Of a DNA stretch of 64,000 nucleotides, positions 1 to 13,033 are shown piece by piece. The stretch covers positions 1 to 64,000 of the forward strand of contig CAVPAM010000010.1 of the NCBI GenBank assembly GCA_963701445.1, in the 5' to 3' direction. Origin of the DNA: CAKZLS01 sp963701445. GTDB lineage: Bacteria > Pseudomonadota > Alphaproteobacteria > Rhodospirillales > Defluviicoccaceae. Positions within the stretch are counted from its first letter, which is position 1, and each line of letters opens with the position of its first letter. The notes below the pieces were generated by a model, which was not told where the DNA came from, did no database searches, and worked only from the letters and a program-made list of their open reading frames with translations. The translations under genes were made by a program, and so were the position numbers.

Positions 1-11
1 TACTCCGGCCG

Positions 12-1862
<1,851 letters not shown>

Positions 1863-2070
1863 AGCCCGCGCTCGATCCAGGCCATGAGTCCCGATCCAGC
1901 GCTGGCGCACGCGCCATCGATCATGGATGGTGGCGCCAATGGTCCCGGATTGGCCCCCGTTGCGGCCGGATTTCTACTGTGCACGGGGTTGTTTTGCGAA
2001 AAACGCGTTAACCCCCCCCCACCATCCCGGTGTCGCCGGTCGCACGGCATGGGATCCCGCCGCCAAGCGC

Positions 2071-2880
2071 CTATCGGATTGTCGTGCCGTGGGTCTTGCC
2101 AAGGATGTAATCCTGGGAAAAGTTGTTGTCCCAGAACGTGTTGCCGAAATTCGGGCCGGAGTCCTGGAGTTCGTAATAGACGCTGAACCGAAACGTATCG
2201 GGATTGCCATAGGTGAGCGTCGGTGTCTTGAATTTCCAGATTTCCACCGAATGAACGTTGCTGGCGACCGCCTGGACCTTGCCGGCGTAGGACGCGTCCA
2301 TATCGGCCCACGTGGTTCCGCCGTCCGTGCTGTAATGCACGCCCACGCGTTTGTTGTAGGAGAGGTTGCGGACGTAGATCTCACCCTCGAACCACGAGGT
2401 CGTGAAGACAAAGCCGCCACCGGATTCGTGGCCGATGTGGGATGTGGCCCGCTTCAGCATGACGCTGCCGCCGACCTCGCCCTCGAAGGCGGCGATATGA
2501 TAGTTTTCGCCGCCGTTGTTGTCCCAGTGTTCCCCGCCCGGCACCGCGTACTTGATGACGAATTCCCCGGTCGTCGGCGCATTGCCCCCGCTGAACACGT
2601 CGTAGTTTCCGTAGTGGCCGGAGAACGCCAGGGGATAATCCTTCCAGCTGCCGTCGGCCGGATCCTTGTAGTGCATCACCACCGACTTCTGATAATCGAT
2701 GTTCTTCAAGTTCACCTCGATGGTGGTCCAGTCGAAGGTCATGCCCGAGACGGCGTAGACCTGCCCGTAGGCCACCTTCAGGCGCACCGGTTCGTCCGCG
2801 GCCTTGGCCGCCGGTACCGCCGCCACCGGTATCGCCGCCAACAGGGCGATCGCCGCGATTCCTCGCCAGAACCGTGTCAT
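2071..2880 (-). CDS. Secreted protein with two CBM21-type carbohydrate-binding domains
   Basis: 269 aa from the ATG at 2880; an upstream in-frame ATG at 2901 is possible, but MTRFWRG starts a normal Sec signal (basic start, hydrophobic core, AKAADE cleavage region). The mature protein has two similar halves, about residues 30-140 and 150-265. Each shows the CBM21 pattern: an N-terminal strand with V-x-N-L-x-Y-x-K-x-V-x-V-H-Y, then W, and a C-terminal W-D-N-N signature (EHWDNNGGENYH in the first, NTFWDNNFSQDY in the second). CBM21 binds alpha-glucans in fungal glucoamylases and in glycogen-targeting PP1 subunits. No catalytic domain is fused, so this is a stand-alone periplasmic or extracellular glycan-binding protein. 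The fold call is from motif reading; the glycan target is inference. Confidence 0.75.
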   Translation of the reverse strand: MTRFWRGIAAIALLAAIPVAAVPAAKAADEPVRLKVAYGQVYAVSGMTFDWTTIEVNLKNIDYQKSVVMHYKDPADGSWKDYPLAFSGHYGNYDVFSGGNAPTTGEFVIKYAVPGGEHWDNNGGENYHIAAFEGEVGGSVMLKRATSHIGHESGGGFVFTTSWFEGEIYVRNLSYNKRVGVHYSTDGGTTWADMDASYAGKVQAVASNVHSVEIWKFKTPTLTYGNPDTFRFSVYYELQDSGPNFGNTFWDNNFSQDYILGKTHGTTIR

Positions 2881-3150
2881 TGCCGTATTTCCCCCTCTCA
2901 TCCGATGAAATCAATCCGAATAGTCGATGATTTTAGCACGCATTTGGCCCCGCACAATCACGCCAAGTTCCCGTCGCGTCCGCTCCCGCCGCCGTTACGG
3001 CCGTATCGATTTCGCGGACAGCCATCCGGCGATCCACATGCTTCTATCCGAGCGGAAACGGATGGATTAGGCTTTCAACGGTGGGATACGGCGCGGGCGC
3101 GTTCCGTGCCGGACTTCCCGTAAATCATGGGGGGAGGAGGACATCGGATC

Positions 3151-3961
3151 ATGAGACGGGTTCTGCTCTTCGGCGCGTTGGCGGTCGCCGCCATCGTCAT
3201 CGGCCTGGCCTACATCCTGTATTCGTCCCTCGACACCATCATCGCCGCCGAGATCGAGAAATACGGCTCGCGGTATACCGGAACCGCCGTCCGCGTGGAC
3301 GGTGTCGACCTCGACATGGTCTCGGGAAAGGGCGTGATCAGCGGGTTCAGCGTCGCCAACCCCGCCGGGTTCGACGCGGCGAAAGCCATCCGGGTGGACC
3401 GGATCGCGCTGGCCGTCGACGTGGGCAGCGTCACCGGAAATCCCGTCGTCATCCGGGAGGTGGTCATCGACAGACCGACGGGTGACCTACGAGATCGGCG
3501 TCAACGGCAACAACATCGACGCCCTGACCCGCCACGTCGAGGCCGAAACCGGCGCGGGCGGTGGCGGAACCGGGGACGGCGGCGGTCGCAAGATGATCAT
3601 CGAGAACCTCTATGTCAGGAACGGCGAACTGAGCGTCGGCGCCACCGGGCTCGACGGCAGGACCGTGACCGTCGATCTCGACGACATCCACCTCCGGAAC
3701 ATCGGCGGCGGCGAGGGCGGCGCCTCCACGGAGCAGGTCGCCCGGATCGTCGCCGCCTCGCTGTTCAAGTGGCTGGGGGTCGCGATCGAGGGCGTGGATA
3801 TCGAGGACATCATGAAGGTGATCGGCGGCAACGTCGGCGGCACCCCGATGCGGGCCCTGGAGGCCGGCAAGGCGATCGGCAGGGAAGCGGAGGACGCCGG
3901 CCGGTCCATCGGGCGGGAGGCCGGGGAGGCCGCCGACAAACTCAAGAAGCTGTTCAAGTAG
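3151..3961 (+). pseudogene. AsmA-like membrane-anchored protein, interrupted by a one-base frameshift
   Basis: The first part reads from ATG 3151, which has a strong GGGGAGGAGG site just upstream. It gives one N-terminal membrane anchor (MRRVLLFGALAVAAIVIGL) and an AsmA/DUF748-like beta domain ending VVIREVVIDRPT. The continuation VTYEIGVNGNNIDAL is in the next frame and runs to the stop at 3961. Removing one G from the GGG at 3480-3482 joins the halves as RPT-VTYEIG, exactly how such proteins read. The joined product is about 270 aa: anchor, lipid-transfer-like beta domain, and an Arg/Glu/Ala-rich helical tail. Family role in envelope lipid trafficking is known only broadly. The frameshift may be a sequencing error rather than a true pseudogene. 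Confidence 0.7.
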
Positions 3962-4017
3962 CGGCGGGGCCGCCGGCGGCGCGGCGCTCCGCCCGCCGGG
4001 TTCCCGCCGTCCCGCCT

Positions 4018-4749
4018 CTACCGGGCCTGTGGCTGGCCCGCTGTGGGGTCCAGTCGCTTGGCTTCGGCGTGGTCGAGGGCGCCCTTTTCGGGGGCACCGG
4101 ATCGCAAGTACGCGTCGCCCCGGGAGCGGTACGCCAAGGCCCAGTCGGGGCGCAGGCGAATGGCCTCGGTGAGGTCGGCGATGGCCTTGGGGAAGTCGCG
4201 CTTGTTGGCATAGGCGGCGCCCCGATTGTAGTAGGCCGTCGCCATGCCCGGATCGAGGCGGATGGCCTCGGAGGAGTTGGCGATGGCCTCGTCGTAGCGG
4301 CCGATCACGAAAGCCGCCAGTCCGCGATTGTAATAGGCCGTCGCCGAATTGGGCGTGAGCTCGATGGCACCGTCGAAATCGGCGGCGGCCATTTCCTGCT
4401 CCCCCAGACGGAAATACGCATTGCCCCTGTTGATCAGAATCCCGGCTCGTTGCTCGGGCGTGAGATTGGCCGTCTTGATGCAAGTCGTGTAAAGCTCGAT
4501 GGCGGCTTGGAGGTTCCCCTCCGCGTGGGCCTTGTCGGCGAACGTGCAGGACTGCGAGGCGAGGTTGGGCGCCGGCGTGTTGGAGGCCTCGTGGGCTGAC
4601 TTGTCCGACGCCTCGGTGGCCGATGCCGGGCCCGAGATGGCGGCGAGAAAACCGAGGAGAGCGGCGGCTCCGGCCAAGCCGCGGGTCCGTGCCCCGCGTC
4701 TCCGGTGACCGTTGGTGGTGCTCGAACTGCCTTTGTCGTCTTCGATCAT
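4018..4749 (-). CDS. Secreted TPR-repeat protein (downstream paralogue)
   Basis: 243 aa with a long basic N-terminus and a hydrophobic signal segment ending ASATEA, so probably exported. About four consecutive tetratricopeptide repeats follow, with the usual spacing of A-Y-Y-N-R-G and A-I-x-L-x-P motifs. Such repeats form helical protein-protein scaffolds; no enzymatic domain is present. It lies 92 bp downstream of a longer TPR protein on the same strand with the same architecture (signal, short Cys-containing spacer of the form C-x-F-A-D, repeats). The two therefore look like a tandem duplication and a small operon. Partner and function are not evident. Confidence 0.8.
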   Translation of the reverse strand: MIEDDKGSSSTTNGHRRRGARTRGLAGAAALLGFLAAISGPASATEASDKSAHEASNTPAPNLASQSCTFADKAHAEGNLQAAIELYTTCIKTANLTPEQRAGILINRGNAYFRLGEQEMAAADFDGAIELTPNSATAYYNRGLAAFVIGRYDEAIANSSEAIRLDPGMATAYYNRGAAYANKRDFPKAIADLTEAIRLRPDWALAYRSRGDAYLRSGAPEKGALDHAEAKRLDPTAGQPQAR

Positions 4750-4841
4750 GGTTTCGACCTTCTGGTGTTGCTTGCGGTGTAACGTGACGGATTCCGATCG
4801 TTACGCGCAGTTTCAGGTTATTTTCGGGCGTGATGTCCGGC

Positions 4842-5741
4842 TCACCGGCTTTGTCGCGGAGTCCCGGGCTCCGGCGCCGGATCGAGGCGCGCGGCTTTCT
4901 CGATGTCGCGGGCCGCGTTTTCGGTGTCGCCGGTTTGCAAGTATACGTCCGCCCGGGTCATGTAGGCGAGAGCCCAATCGGGGCGGAGACGGATGGCCTC
5001 GCCGAGGTCGGCGATGGCCCGTTCGTGGTCGCCCTGGTTGGCGTATGCGATGCCCCGGTTGTGGTAGGCGGAGGCCAGGTTGGGATCGATCCGGATGGCC
5101 TGGCTGTAGTCCTCGATGGCCCGAGGGTCGTCGCCCTTCCTCGCATAGGCGTAGCCCCGGTTGTTGAAGGGGCAGGCGAACGCGGGATAGAGACGGATCG
5201 CCTGGTCGGCGCTCTCGATCGCGCGGTCGTAGTCGCCCTTGGCGATATAGGCGCCGCCGCGATTGCAGTAGGCTTCGTGGTAGTCTGGTTTGAGACGGAT
5301 GGCTTCGGTGTAGTCGGCGATGGCGTCGTCGAAGCGGTCGGTCACGTGCGCCACCAGTCCCCGGTTGTAGAACGCCGCCGCCAAACCCGGGTTCAGATCC
5401 AGCGCGGCGGTGAAATCGGCGGTCGCCTGCTCGTGGGATCCCAAGCGGTAATGCGCGGTTCCCCGATTGGTCAGCACGCGCGCCTCCTGATCCGGGGTCA
5501 GATGTCCGGAGCCGGCGCAGCGCGTATACTGCTCGATCGCGGCTTGAAAATCTCCCTTCGCGCGGGCCATGTCGGCGAACCCGCATGCCCGCAAGCTCTC
5601 CTTCGAGTCCGGCGCGCCGGACGGTTCGGTGGCGGACGGCGAGACCGGAAAGGCGGTCCACAGACCGAGCAGGAGGGCGGTCCAGGCCCACCAGCGGCTT
5701 GCAAAACCGGACGGCTTCCGCTGCGCGGGGACAGATTTCAT
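4842..5741 (-). CDS. Secreted TPR-repeat protein (upstream paralogue)
   Basis: 299 aa. The N-terminus has a basic start and a Trp-rich hydrophobic core (WWAWTALLLGLW) ending near SATEPS, consistent with a Sec signal. The body is six tetratricopeptide repeats of 34 residues with AFYNRG, AYCNRG, PFNNRG and AYHNRG cores, ending in a short Pro-rich tail. It shares the signal/C-G-F-A-D spacer/TPR layout with the gene directly downstream and has about two more repeats. Likely a periplasmic scaffold or assembly factor; function unknown. It is transcribed leftward, divergent from the alpha/beta hydrolase gene that starts 79 bp away. Confidence 0.8.
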   Translation of the reverse strand: MKSVPAQRKPSGFASRWWAWTALLLGLWTAFPVSPSATEPSGAPDSKESLRACGFADMARAKGDFQAAIEQYTRCAGSGHLTPDQEARVLTNRGTAHYRLGSHEQATADFTAALDLNPGLAAAFYNRGLVAHVTDRFDDAIADYTEAIRLKPDYHEAYCNRGGAYIAKGDYDRAIESADQAIRLYPAFACPFNNRGYAYARKGDDPRAIEDYSQAIRIDPNLASAYHNRGIAYANQGDHERAIADLGEAIRLRPDWALAYMTRADVYLQTGDTENAARDIEKAARLDPAPEPGTPRQSR

Positions 5742-5820
5742 GCTTTGCTAATCTTCAAGGCTTGGGTTCGGCGTTGCGATACGTTAGGTTCCCGCCGCAC
5801 CGCAGCATTGGAACCTCCCC

Positions 5821-6669
5821 ATGAATCTAGAAGTCATCAGCCGAAAACCCAAAGGAAAAACCCGCGCCACGCCGCTCCTGTTCGTCCACGGCGCCTACGG
5901 CGGCGCGTGGATCTGGGATCAGCACTTCCTTCCGTATTTCGCCGAAAATGGATACGCGGCCCACGCGCTAAGCCTTCGCGGCCATGGCGAAAGCGCGGGA
6001 TGGGAGGGGGTGGGCGTCGCCCGGCTGTGGCAATACGTCGCGGATCTCAGGCAAGTGGCGGCGACCCTCGATGCACCGCCGGCGCTGATCGGTCACTCCA
6101 TGGGCGGCATGGTGGTTCAGAAGTACATTCATGAACATGAAACGCCGGCGGCCGTGCTGATGGCCTCGGTCCCGCCCCACGGCTTGGCCGGGTCGTTCCT
6201 GGGCATGGCGTTGGGCAATCCCGGTTTGTTCGTGGACATGGCCAAGATGCAGATATTCGGTCCCGCGATCTCCGATGGCGACAGCGTGCGCCGGGCCCTG
6301 TTCTCGGACGAAACCTCCCAGGAGACCATCGACAAGATGCTGCATCGCCTGCAAGGGGAGTCGACCATGGCCATCGTCGACCTGCTGGGGTTGGACTTGC
6401 CGCCGTCGACGCCGACGCTGGATCTTCCGGTGCTGGTGCTGGGCGCCGAAAACGACAGTTTCGTGTTTCGCGGCGCGCTGGAGGCGACGGCCAAGACCTA
6501 CCGGACCCGGCCGGAGATCTTTCCGCGCATGGCCCATGCCATGATGCTGGAGCACAGTTGGGAGACAGTCGCCAAGCGCATTGTCGATTGGCTCGATGAA
6601 ACCCTGCCGGACGGGGACGCGCGCCCGGCGGCCCGCTCCCGCCGAAAGACGGTGGCGCCCGAGGCTTAG
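5821..6669 (+). CDS. Alpha/beta-fold hydrolase
   Basis: 282-aa cytoplasmic serine hydrolase. The N-terminus has the oxyanion-hole region LFVHGAYGGAWIW, the nucleophile elbow GHSMGG (about residues 92-97), and a catalytic-His region MAHAMMLEHSW near residue 240, all in the usual order. The catalytic acid is probably the Asp of LGAENDSFV. Length is normal for the family. Substrate cannot be read from sequence; esters or thioesters are typical. It is convergent with the CoA-transferase operon (31 bp between stops), so it is probably transcribed separately, although a metabolic link to that operon is conceivable. Confidence 0.8.
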   Translation: MNLEVISRKPKGKTRATPLLFVHGAYGGAWIWDQHFLPYFAENGYAAHALSLRGHGESAGWEGVGVARLWQYVADLRQVAATLDAPPALIGHSMGGMVVQKYIHEHETPAAVLMASVPPHGLAGSFLGMALGNPGLFVDMAKMQIFGPAISDGDSVRRALFSDETSQETIDKMLHRLQGESTMAIVDLLGLDLPPSTPTLDLPVLVLGAENDSFVFRGALEATAKTYRTRPEIFPRMAHAMMLEHSWETVAKRIVDWLDETLPDGDARPAARSRRKTVAPEA

Positions 6670-6699
6670 ACCGGGCCCCCGAACCAGGCGACCAGGCCC

Positions 6700-8632
6700 T
6701 CAGGACCCGGCGAGGTAATCGCGGGCTTCGTCCTCGGTTTCGAAAACATGCGGAGCGACGTCGCGTTTTTCCAGGGCGGCGCCCAGTTTCATGCGCAGGA
6801 AGGCGCCGGTGCTGTAGCGCGTGACCCGGGTGTAGTAGGTGTCTTCCATGTACCGGACCATCCGCGCGTAGGTATCCAGGACGGGCTCGTCGATGCGGAA
6901 GGTTTCGTAATTGACGATGGCGGCCATGCGCCGCCCGATCTTCCGGCACCGCCGCTCCACCGCTTTCTGGATCGCGGCGACGTCCGAGTCCGTTCGGACG
7001 TGCAGTCCCTCGAAGTTGAGGAATAGGATGTTCCGCGAGGCGTCGTAGCTCACGCGGCTGGCGAGGTCCCGGTCGTTGATCAGGATTTTTTCGAGACCCA
7101 TGGGGCCGGGGCGGAAAATGCGCGGGTCCATCGCGGCGACCGTATCGACGATGGGGGTGAAATCCATGTGGGCCAGGATGTCGCGCTCCACGTCGATGCC
7201 CGGGGCCACCTCGACGAGCTTCACTCCCGACTCCGTGCGCTGGAAGACGCAGCGTTCGGTGACGTAATAAACCGGCTGGCCCGTCTCGGCGGCGTAGGTA
7301 CCGCTGAAGGTGATCTGCCCGACGCGCTCGACGAACTTTCGCGCGCGCCCCTCCTGGACAATGCGGACCCGGCCTTCCTCGATGGCGATTTGCAGACCGC
7401 CGGCGGTAAACGTGCCGGCGAAGACGATCTTGCGGGCGTTCTGGCTGATGTTGATAAATCCCCCGGCGCCGGCCAGCCTGGACCCGAAGCGGCTGACGTT
7501 GAGGTTGCCATCCGCGTCGCACTCGGCGAGGCCGAGGCACGCCATATCGAGGCCGCCGCCGTCGTAGAAATCGAACTGCTGGTTCTGATGAATGATGGCC
7601 TCGGGGTTGATCGCGGCGCCGAAGTTGAGACCGCTGGCGGGGACACCGCCGATCACGCCCGGTTCCGCGGTGAGGGTGACGTACTTGAGGATCTGCTCCT
7701 CGTTGGCGACGGCGGCCACGCCCTCCGGCATGCCGATGCCGAGATTGACCACGCCTCCCGCCGGCAGTTCGAACGCGCATCGCCGGGCGATCACCTTGCG
7801 ATCGTCAAGCGGTAAGGGCGGGAGCGAGTTCGAGCGGAACCCGGATCTCGGCGGAGAACGCGGGATTGTAGGGCGATGCATAGGTCTGAAAGTGGTTCTC
7901 GGCACGGGCCACGACGATGCAATCCACCAGAATTCCGGGAACCTGAACATGATGGGGGTGGAGGGACCCGGCTTCCGCGATGCGCTCCACCTGCGCGATC
8001 ACGAACCCGCCGGAATTGCGGGCCGCCATGGCCATGGCAAGGTTGTCGAGGGTGAGGGCTTCCTTCTCCATGGTGATGTTGCCGGCCGGGTCCGCCGTGG
8101 TGCCCCGGATAAACGCCACATTGATTGGAAAGGCCTTGTAGAACAGCCACTCCTCGCCCCGCAGGTCCATCACCGACACCAGATCCTCGGTCGTGATGTC
8201 GTTGATCTTGCCGCCTTCCAGGCGAGGATCCACGAAGGTTCGCAGTCCAACCTTGGAGATGGTCCCGGGTTTGCGGCCGGCGATGTCGCGATAGAGATGG
8301 GAGATGACGCCCTGGGGCAGATTGTAGGCTTCGATCTTGTTGTCGAGCGCCAGCCTGGCGACCTTAGGGATCAACCCCCAGTGACCGCCGACAACGCGCT
8401 TCAACAGCCCGTCGTGCCCGAGACGATTGAGGCCCCGGTCCGCGCCGTCTCCCTGGCCGGCGGCGAAGACGAGGCTCAAGCCCCTCGGCGTTCCCGTTTC
8501 CAGGAAGCGGCGTTCGAGGGCGAGCAGAAGTTCCTCGGGAGCGCCATCTCCGACGAAGCCGGTATTCGCGAGCATGTCGCCATCGCGGATGATGGCGACC
8601 GCCTCATCCGCCGATACGACCTTTCCCGGCAC
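6700..8632 (-). pseudogene. Acyl-CoA:acetate/3-ketoacid CoA-transferase (YdiF/propionate CoA-transferase type), interrupted by a frameshift
   Basis: Two adjacent frames make up one CoA-transferase of the single-chain YdiF type. The first (8632 to 7805, 275 aa) is the alpha half, MPGKVVSADEAVAIIRDGD...LELAPALTA. The second (stop at 6700) is the beta half, with PLPLDDRKVIARRCAFEL, the catalytic-Glu motif TAEPGVIGG, and YVTERCVFQ. In YdiF relatives these halves are continuous. Here one extra base in the G/C runs at 7816-7822 breaks the frame; removing one base gives LAPPLPLDDRKV. The enzyme moves CoA between acyl-CoA and a carboxylate. It is the last gene of the TRAP operon, starting 3 bp after the binding-protein gene, so it likely activates the imported acid. 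Sequencing error is as likely as real inactivation. Confidence 0.8.
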
Positions 8633-8635
8633 TCC

Positions 8636-9883
8636 TTACTTCCCCGCGCCGACCGATCGCGCGCTGAGGATTTCCGACTCGGGGCGCCAGATGTCCGGGC
8701 CCTTGAACTCCTGAAGATCCAGGTAGATCGGAAACTCATATGCGAGGTCGTCCCCGACCCGGCCGAAGTAGGCGGACGCGCTGAGTTGATTGTCGATCTC
8801 CCGGAAGAAAAGCTCGCCCCGTGTGGTCTGGATGGTCAGGCCCTTCATGGCGTCCTTGACCTTTTCCGTATCGATGCTTCCGGCCTTCTCGATTCCCTGC
8901 TTCAGGGCATAGACACCGTCATATGCCATCACCGCCCAATCACTGGGGTAGCGCCCATGGCGGGACCAGTACTGTTCCACGAAACTGGCCATCATCGGGA
9001 TGCCCATGTGGGCGAAAAACGGAGCCCGGGTTCGGCCATAGGTGCCGCGGCGCAGCCAGTTCGCCTGGCTGATCAGTTCGGTGACGCTGATCAGGCCGCC
9101 CGGAGTGGCGGTGACGTCCTCGAGGTGGTAGTCGCGGGCCGCGGCGTCCCAGCGGCCGTTGTCGGCGCCGGCGATGGAGGCGAGAACGAAATCCGGCTTC
9201 TGGTTCATGATCGCGACGATGAAGGCGTTGAAACCGACGTATCCGATGGGCGGCCAGTAATCGGCGATCAGCTCCAGGTCGGGCGCCAACTCCTTGAGCA
9301 TCGCCACCTGGATTTCCTGGCTGGACCGTCCCCAGGCGTAATCGGACGCGATGGTGACGTACGTTTTCCAATCGTTCTCGGCGGCCAGCTTGGCGATGGC
9401 GATCGCCACCGCTTTCGATATCATGTAGGTATTCGGTACCACCGAAAAGGTGTACGGACTGGGGTCGAGCCGGGTGATGTCCTCGGAATTGCTGATGGTG
9501 GCGATGTGGAGGACGCCATTGGCGCGGCAGATGGGCTTGATGGCGAGGGCCGTCGCGCTGGAATAGGTGCCGATAATCGCCCGTACCTTGTCCCGCTCGA
9601 TCAGCCGCGTCACGACCGACTCCGCGACGTCCGGCCGGGTTCGCGTGTTCTCGATGGAGAGTTCGATGGGATGCTCGCCCAGGAATCCGCCCTGGGCGTT
9701 GATCTCGTCGACGGCCATGCGGATCGCGTCCAACGCCTCGCGGGAATACGGCGCTCCCGTACCCGTCAGGCCGAGAGCGACACCAAGGTCATAGGTCTCC
9801 GCCGCCATGGACAGGCGCGGGCCCCACAGCCCGCCCACGAGACTGAACGCGACAAGGGCCACAAGGGTCCTGATTCTCATCAC
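8636..9883 (-). CDS. ABC-type periplasmic binding protein, branched-chain amino acid/amide family (LivK-like)
   Basis: 415 aa with a Sec signal (MMRIRTLVALVAFSLVGGLWGP...MAAE) and a type I periplasmic-binding fold. The start of the mature chain, LGVALGLTGTGAPY, and the SREALDAIRMAVDEINAQGG segment are typical of Peripla_BP_6 proteins. Later segments (IGTYSSATALAIKPICRANG, VTIASDYAWGRSSQE, VMAYDGVYALKQGIEKAG) follow the family order. No ABC permease or ATPase gene is in the window, so it is an orphan here. It sits between the TRAP large permease (41 bp) and the CoA-transferase (3 bp) on the same strand, so it is co-transcribed with a different class of transporter. It may sense the substrate or work with permeases elsewhere. 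Confidence 0.85.
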   Translation of the reverse strand: MMRIRTLVALVAFSLVGGLWGPRLSMAAETYDLGVALGLTGTGAPYSREALDAIRMAVDEINAQGGFLGEHPIELSIENTRTRPDVAESVVTRLIERDKVRAIIGTYSSATALAIKPICRANGVLHIATISNSEDITRLDPSPYTFSVVPNTYMISKAVAIAIAKLAAENDWKTYVTIASDYAWGRSSQEIQVAMLKELAPDLELIADYWPPIGYVGFNAFIVAIMNQKPDFVLASIAGADNGRWDAAARDYHLEDVTATPGGLISVTELISQANWLRRGTYGRTRAPFFAHMGIPMMASFVEQYWSRHGRYPSDWAVMAYDGVYALKQGIEKAGSIDTEKVKDAMKGLTIQTTRGELFFREIDNQLSASAYFGRVGDDLAYEFPIYLDLQEFKGPDIWRPESEILSARSVGAGK

Positions 9884-9924
9884 TCACCTCCCGCCGGTAT
9901 GGCGCCCGGATGATTTGCCGCGGA

Positions 9925-11280
<1,356 letters not shown>

Positions 11281-11292
11281 CGTTCGATTTCC

Positions 11293-11901
11293 CTAACGCC
11301 GAGAGCTGTTCAAACTGGGTTGCCAGAAAAGCAGCGTACTGACCCGGATCAACCTCGAAACGGCCGCGATCATCAACAGCGCGTACCCGATGAACATGAA
11401 GGACTTCCAGATAGTTATGAGGGGATACGGCAGACCGCCGGGACTGGTGGATTGTTCCCCCGTCTGCAACGAGTACTCGATCATCGGCACCGAGTAGATC
11501 AGGATCACGGTCACGTAGGGGATCAGAAAAAAGAGAATGCCGATAAAATCGATCCACGCCTTGGTGCGCGGCTTGAACCGATCATGAAAGATATCGATCC
11601 GGATGTGGCTGTCGTTCTCCACGCAGAAGGACAGTCCGATCAGGAATCCGAGCGCGTAAATGAACGATTGCGCCTCTTCGAAATATATCTTCCCTTCGCC
11701 GAAGAAGTATCTCATCACAACATTGACGACGATAATCCCGACGAGGAAAAACCAGCAGAACCAGGATGCCGCGTATCCCGTCCAACGGATGATCGTGTCG
11801 AGAAAATTCGACACCGGCGTTCTTGGCAATACGGTGTGGTGGATCAGGTCATCCACGTCGACATGGGGTTCACCCTCCGTTGGCTCCCGTTGATCGGTCA
11901 T
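11293..11901 (-). CDS. dctQ: TRAP transporter small permease, DctQ subunit
   Basis: 202-aa membrane protein with four hydrophobic segments and an N-terminal hydrophilic extension of about 25 residues. The signature stretch FFGEGKIYFEEAQSFIYA, with the conserved EE in the loop after the second helix, and the LSFCVENDSHIRIDIF segment match DctQ proteins. It associates with DctM to form the TRAP membrane domain. It lies 49 bp after dctP and 12 bp before dctM on the minus strand. Confidence 0.9.
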   Translation of the reverse strand: MTDQREPTEGEPHVDVDDLIHHTVLPRTPVSNFLDTIIRWTGYAASWFCWFFLVGIIVVNVVMRYFFGEGKIYFEEAQSFIYALGFLIGLSFCVENDSHIRIDIFHDRFKPRTKAWIDFIGILFFLIPYVTVILIYSVPMIEYSLQTGEQSTSPGGLPYPLITIWKSFMFIGYALLMIAAVSRLIRVSTLLFWQPSLNSSRR

Positions 11902-11950
11902 CGAGCGTCTCTCCTGAATGCCACCACACCGTTCATCGCTTGGTCGAGTC

Positions 11951-13033
11951 CTAGAAGTCGCGCGGCAGGTAGCCGTATTGCTTCCAGAGCGCGTACTGCT
12001 TGCGGAATCCCTTCTGCGATTCCCAGATCTTGGCGAACATCGCGTCGTTGGCCGCCTCCTCGGCCAGAACTTCGTTCGTCACCTTTTCAAGTTCGCGAAG
12101 GACGGGTTCCGGAAGCTTGCGGGGTGTCACGCCTTTTTCCGGAAATCCAGCCATGACCGGGCCCTGGTTGTGCTCGGATTTCGCCAGGCTGTCGGTCACG
12201 CCGGCTTGGCAAGCGAGATTGAGCATGGCTCTCTGCTGGTCGTCGAGACCCTTCCATTCGTCCAGGTTGACGAGGAGGTGCAACGCCGTGAAGGTCTGGT
12301 GCCAGCCGGGAAAATAGTTATTCTTGACGACCTTATAGAAACCCAGACGCTCGTCGACCTCGGGCAGCGAGAACTCGCTGGCGTCGATGTTGCCTTTTTC
12401 CAGAGCCTGGAAGATCTCGCCGCCGGGGATCATGGTGACCGACGCTCCCAGCTTTTCCAGTACCTTGCCACCGAGGCCGGCGAAGCGGATTTTCAGTCCC
12501 TTGATGTCGTCGAGGGACGTTATCTCGTTCTTGAACCAGCCGGCTGTTTCAGGCCCGATGATCCCGCATAGGATGGGGTGGATATTATTCGGAGCATAGA
12601 GCTCTTCTCCAAGCTGCTGGCCACCTCCGTAGTACCACCAGGCATTGAATTCCCAGGGTTCCATGCCGAATGGAACCGCGGCGATCAGCGGAACCGCCGG
12701 AATCTTTCCCTGGTCGTACCCGACCCAAGTGTAGCCGGCCTTGACCTTGTTGTCCTTGACCGCTTCCATGATCTGAAACGCCGGAACGATCTTGCCCGGT
12801 TCCTCGATTTTTATCTGGATGTCGCCGCCGCTCGCGGCGTTGAGGCGTTCGGCGACCCAAGGGGCATTGTCACCGAGCGCGGGCAGGTTCGACGGGAAGG
12901 CGATCGGAACTTTCCAGCGGATTTTCTCCGCCGCCGAGGCTGGCGAGACAGTGGCCCCCCAAACAAACGCGCCGGCCATGAAGGCCGCCACGGTCCCGAC
13001 CATCAGACGGCCGGTCAGTGTTCTGCTTGTCAT
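11951..13033 (-). CDS. dctP: TRAP transporter substrate-binding protein, DctP family (TakP-like)
   Basis: 360 aa from the ATG at 13033; the open frame extends further upstream, but this start has AGGAGA about 9 bases ahead and begins a proper signal peptide (MTSRTLTGRLMVGTVAAFMAGAFVWG...ASAAE). The mature protein has the DctP fold with GLKIRFAGLGGKVLEKLGAS, including the Arg that pairs with the substrate carboxylate, and IPGGEIFQALEKGNIDASEF. The large WW/YFPGWHQ aromatic patches resemble the 2-oxo-acid/aromatic-acid-binding TakP branch. First gene of a leftward operon: dctP-dctQ-dctM-binding protein-CoA-transferase. Substrate, presumably an organic acid, is inferred. Confidence 0.88.
   Translation of the reverse strand: MTSRTLTGRLMVGTVAAFMAGAFVWGATVSPASAAEKIRWKVPIAFPSNLPALGDNAPWVAERLNAASGGDIQIKIEEPGKIVPAFQIMEAVKDNKVKAGYTWVGYDQGKIPAVPLIAAVPFGMEPWEFNAWWYYGGGQQLGEELYAPNNIHPILCGIIGPETAGWFKNEITSLDDIKGLKIRFAGLGGKVLEKLGASVTMIPGGEIFQALEKGNIDASEFSLPEVDERLGFYKVVKNNYFPGWHQTFTALHLLVNLDEWKGLDDQQRAMLNLACQAGVTDSLAKSEHNQGPVMAGFPEKGVTPRKLPEPVLRELEKVTNEVLAEEAANDAMFAKIWESQKGFRKQYALWKQYGYLPRDF

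Noticed and set aside
2012..2020. Run of nine C, possible phase-variation tract
   Set aside because: It lies downstream of both flanking genes, not in a coding region or near a promoter.
7592..9913. 773-codon open frame on the plus strand
   Set aside because: It is antisense to the CoA-transferase and binding-protein genes, which have clear motifs; the translation is low-complexity and has no domain.
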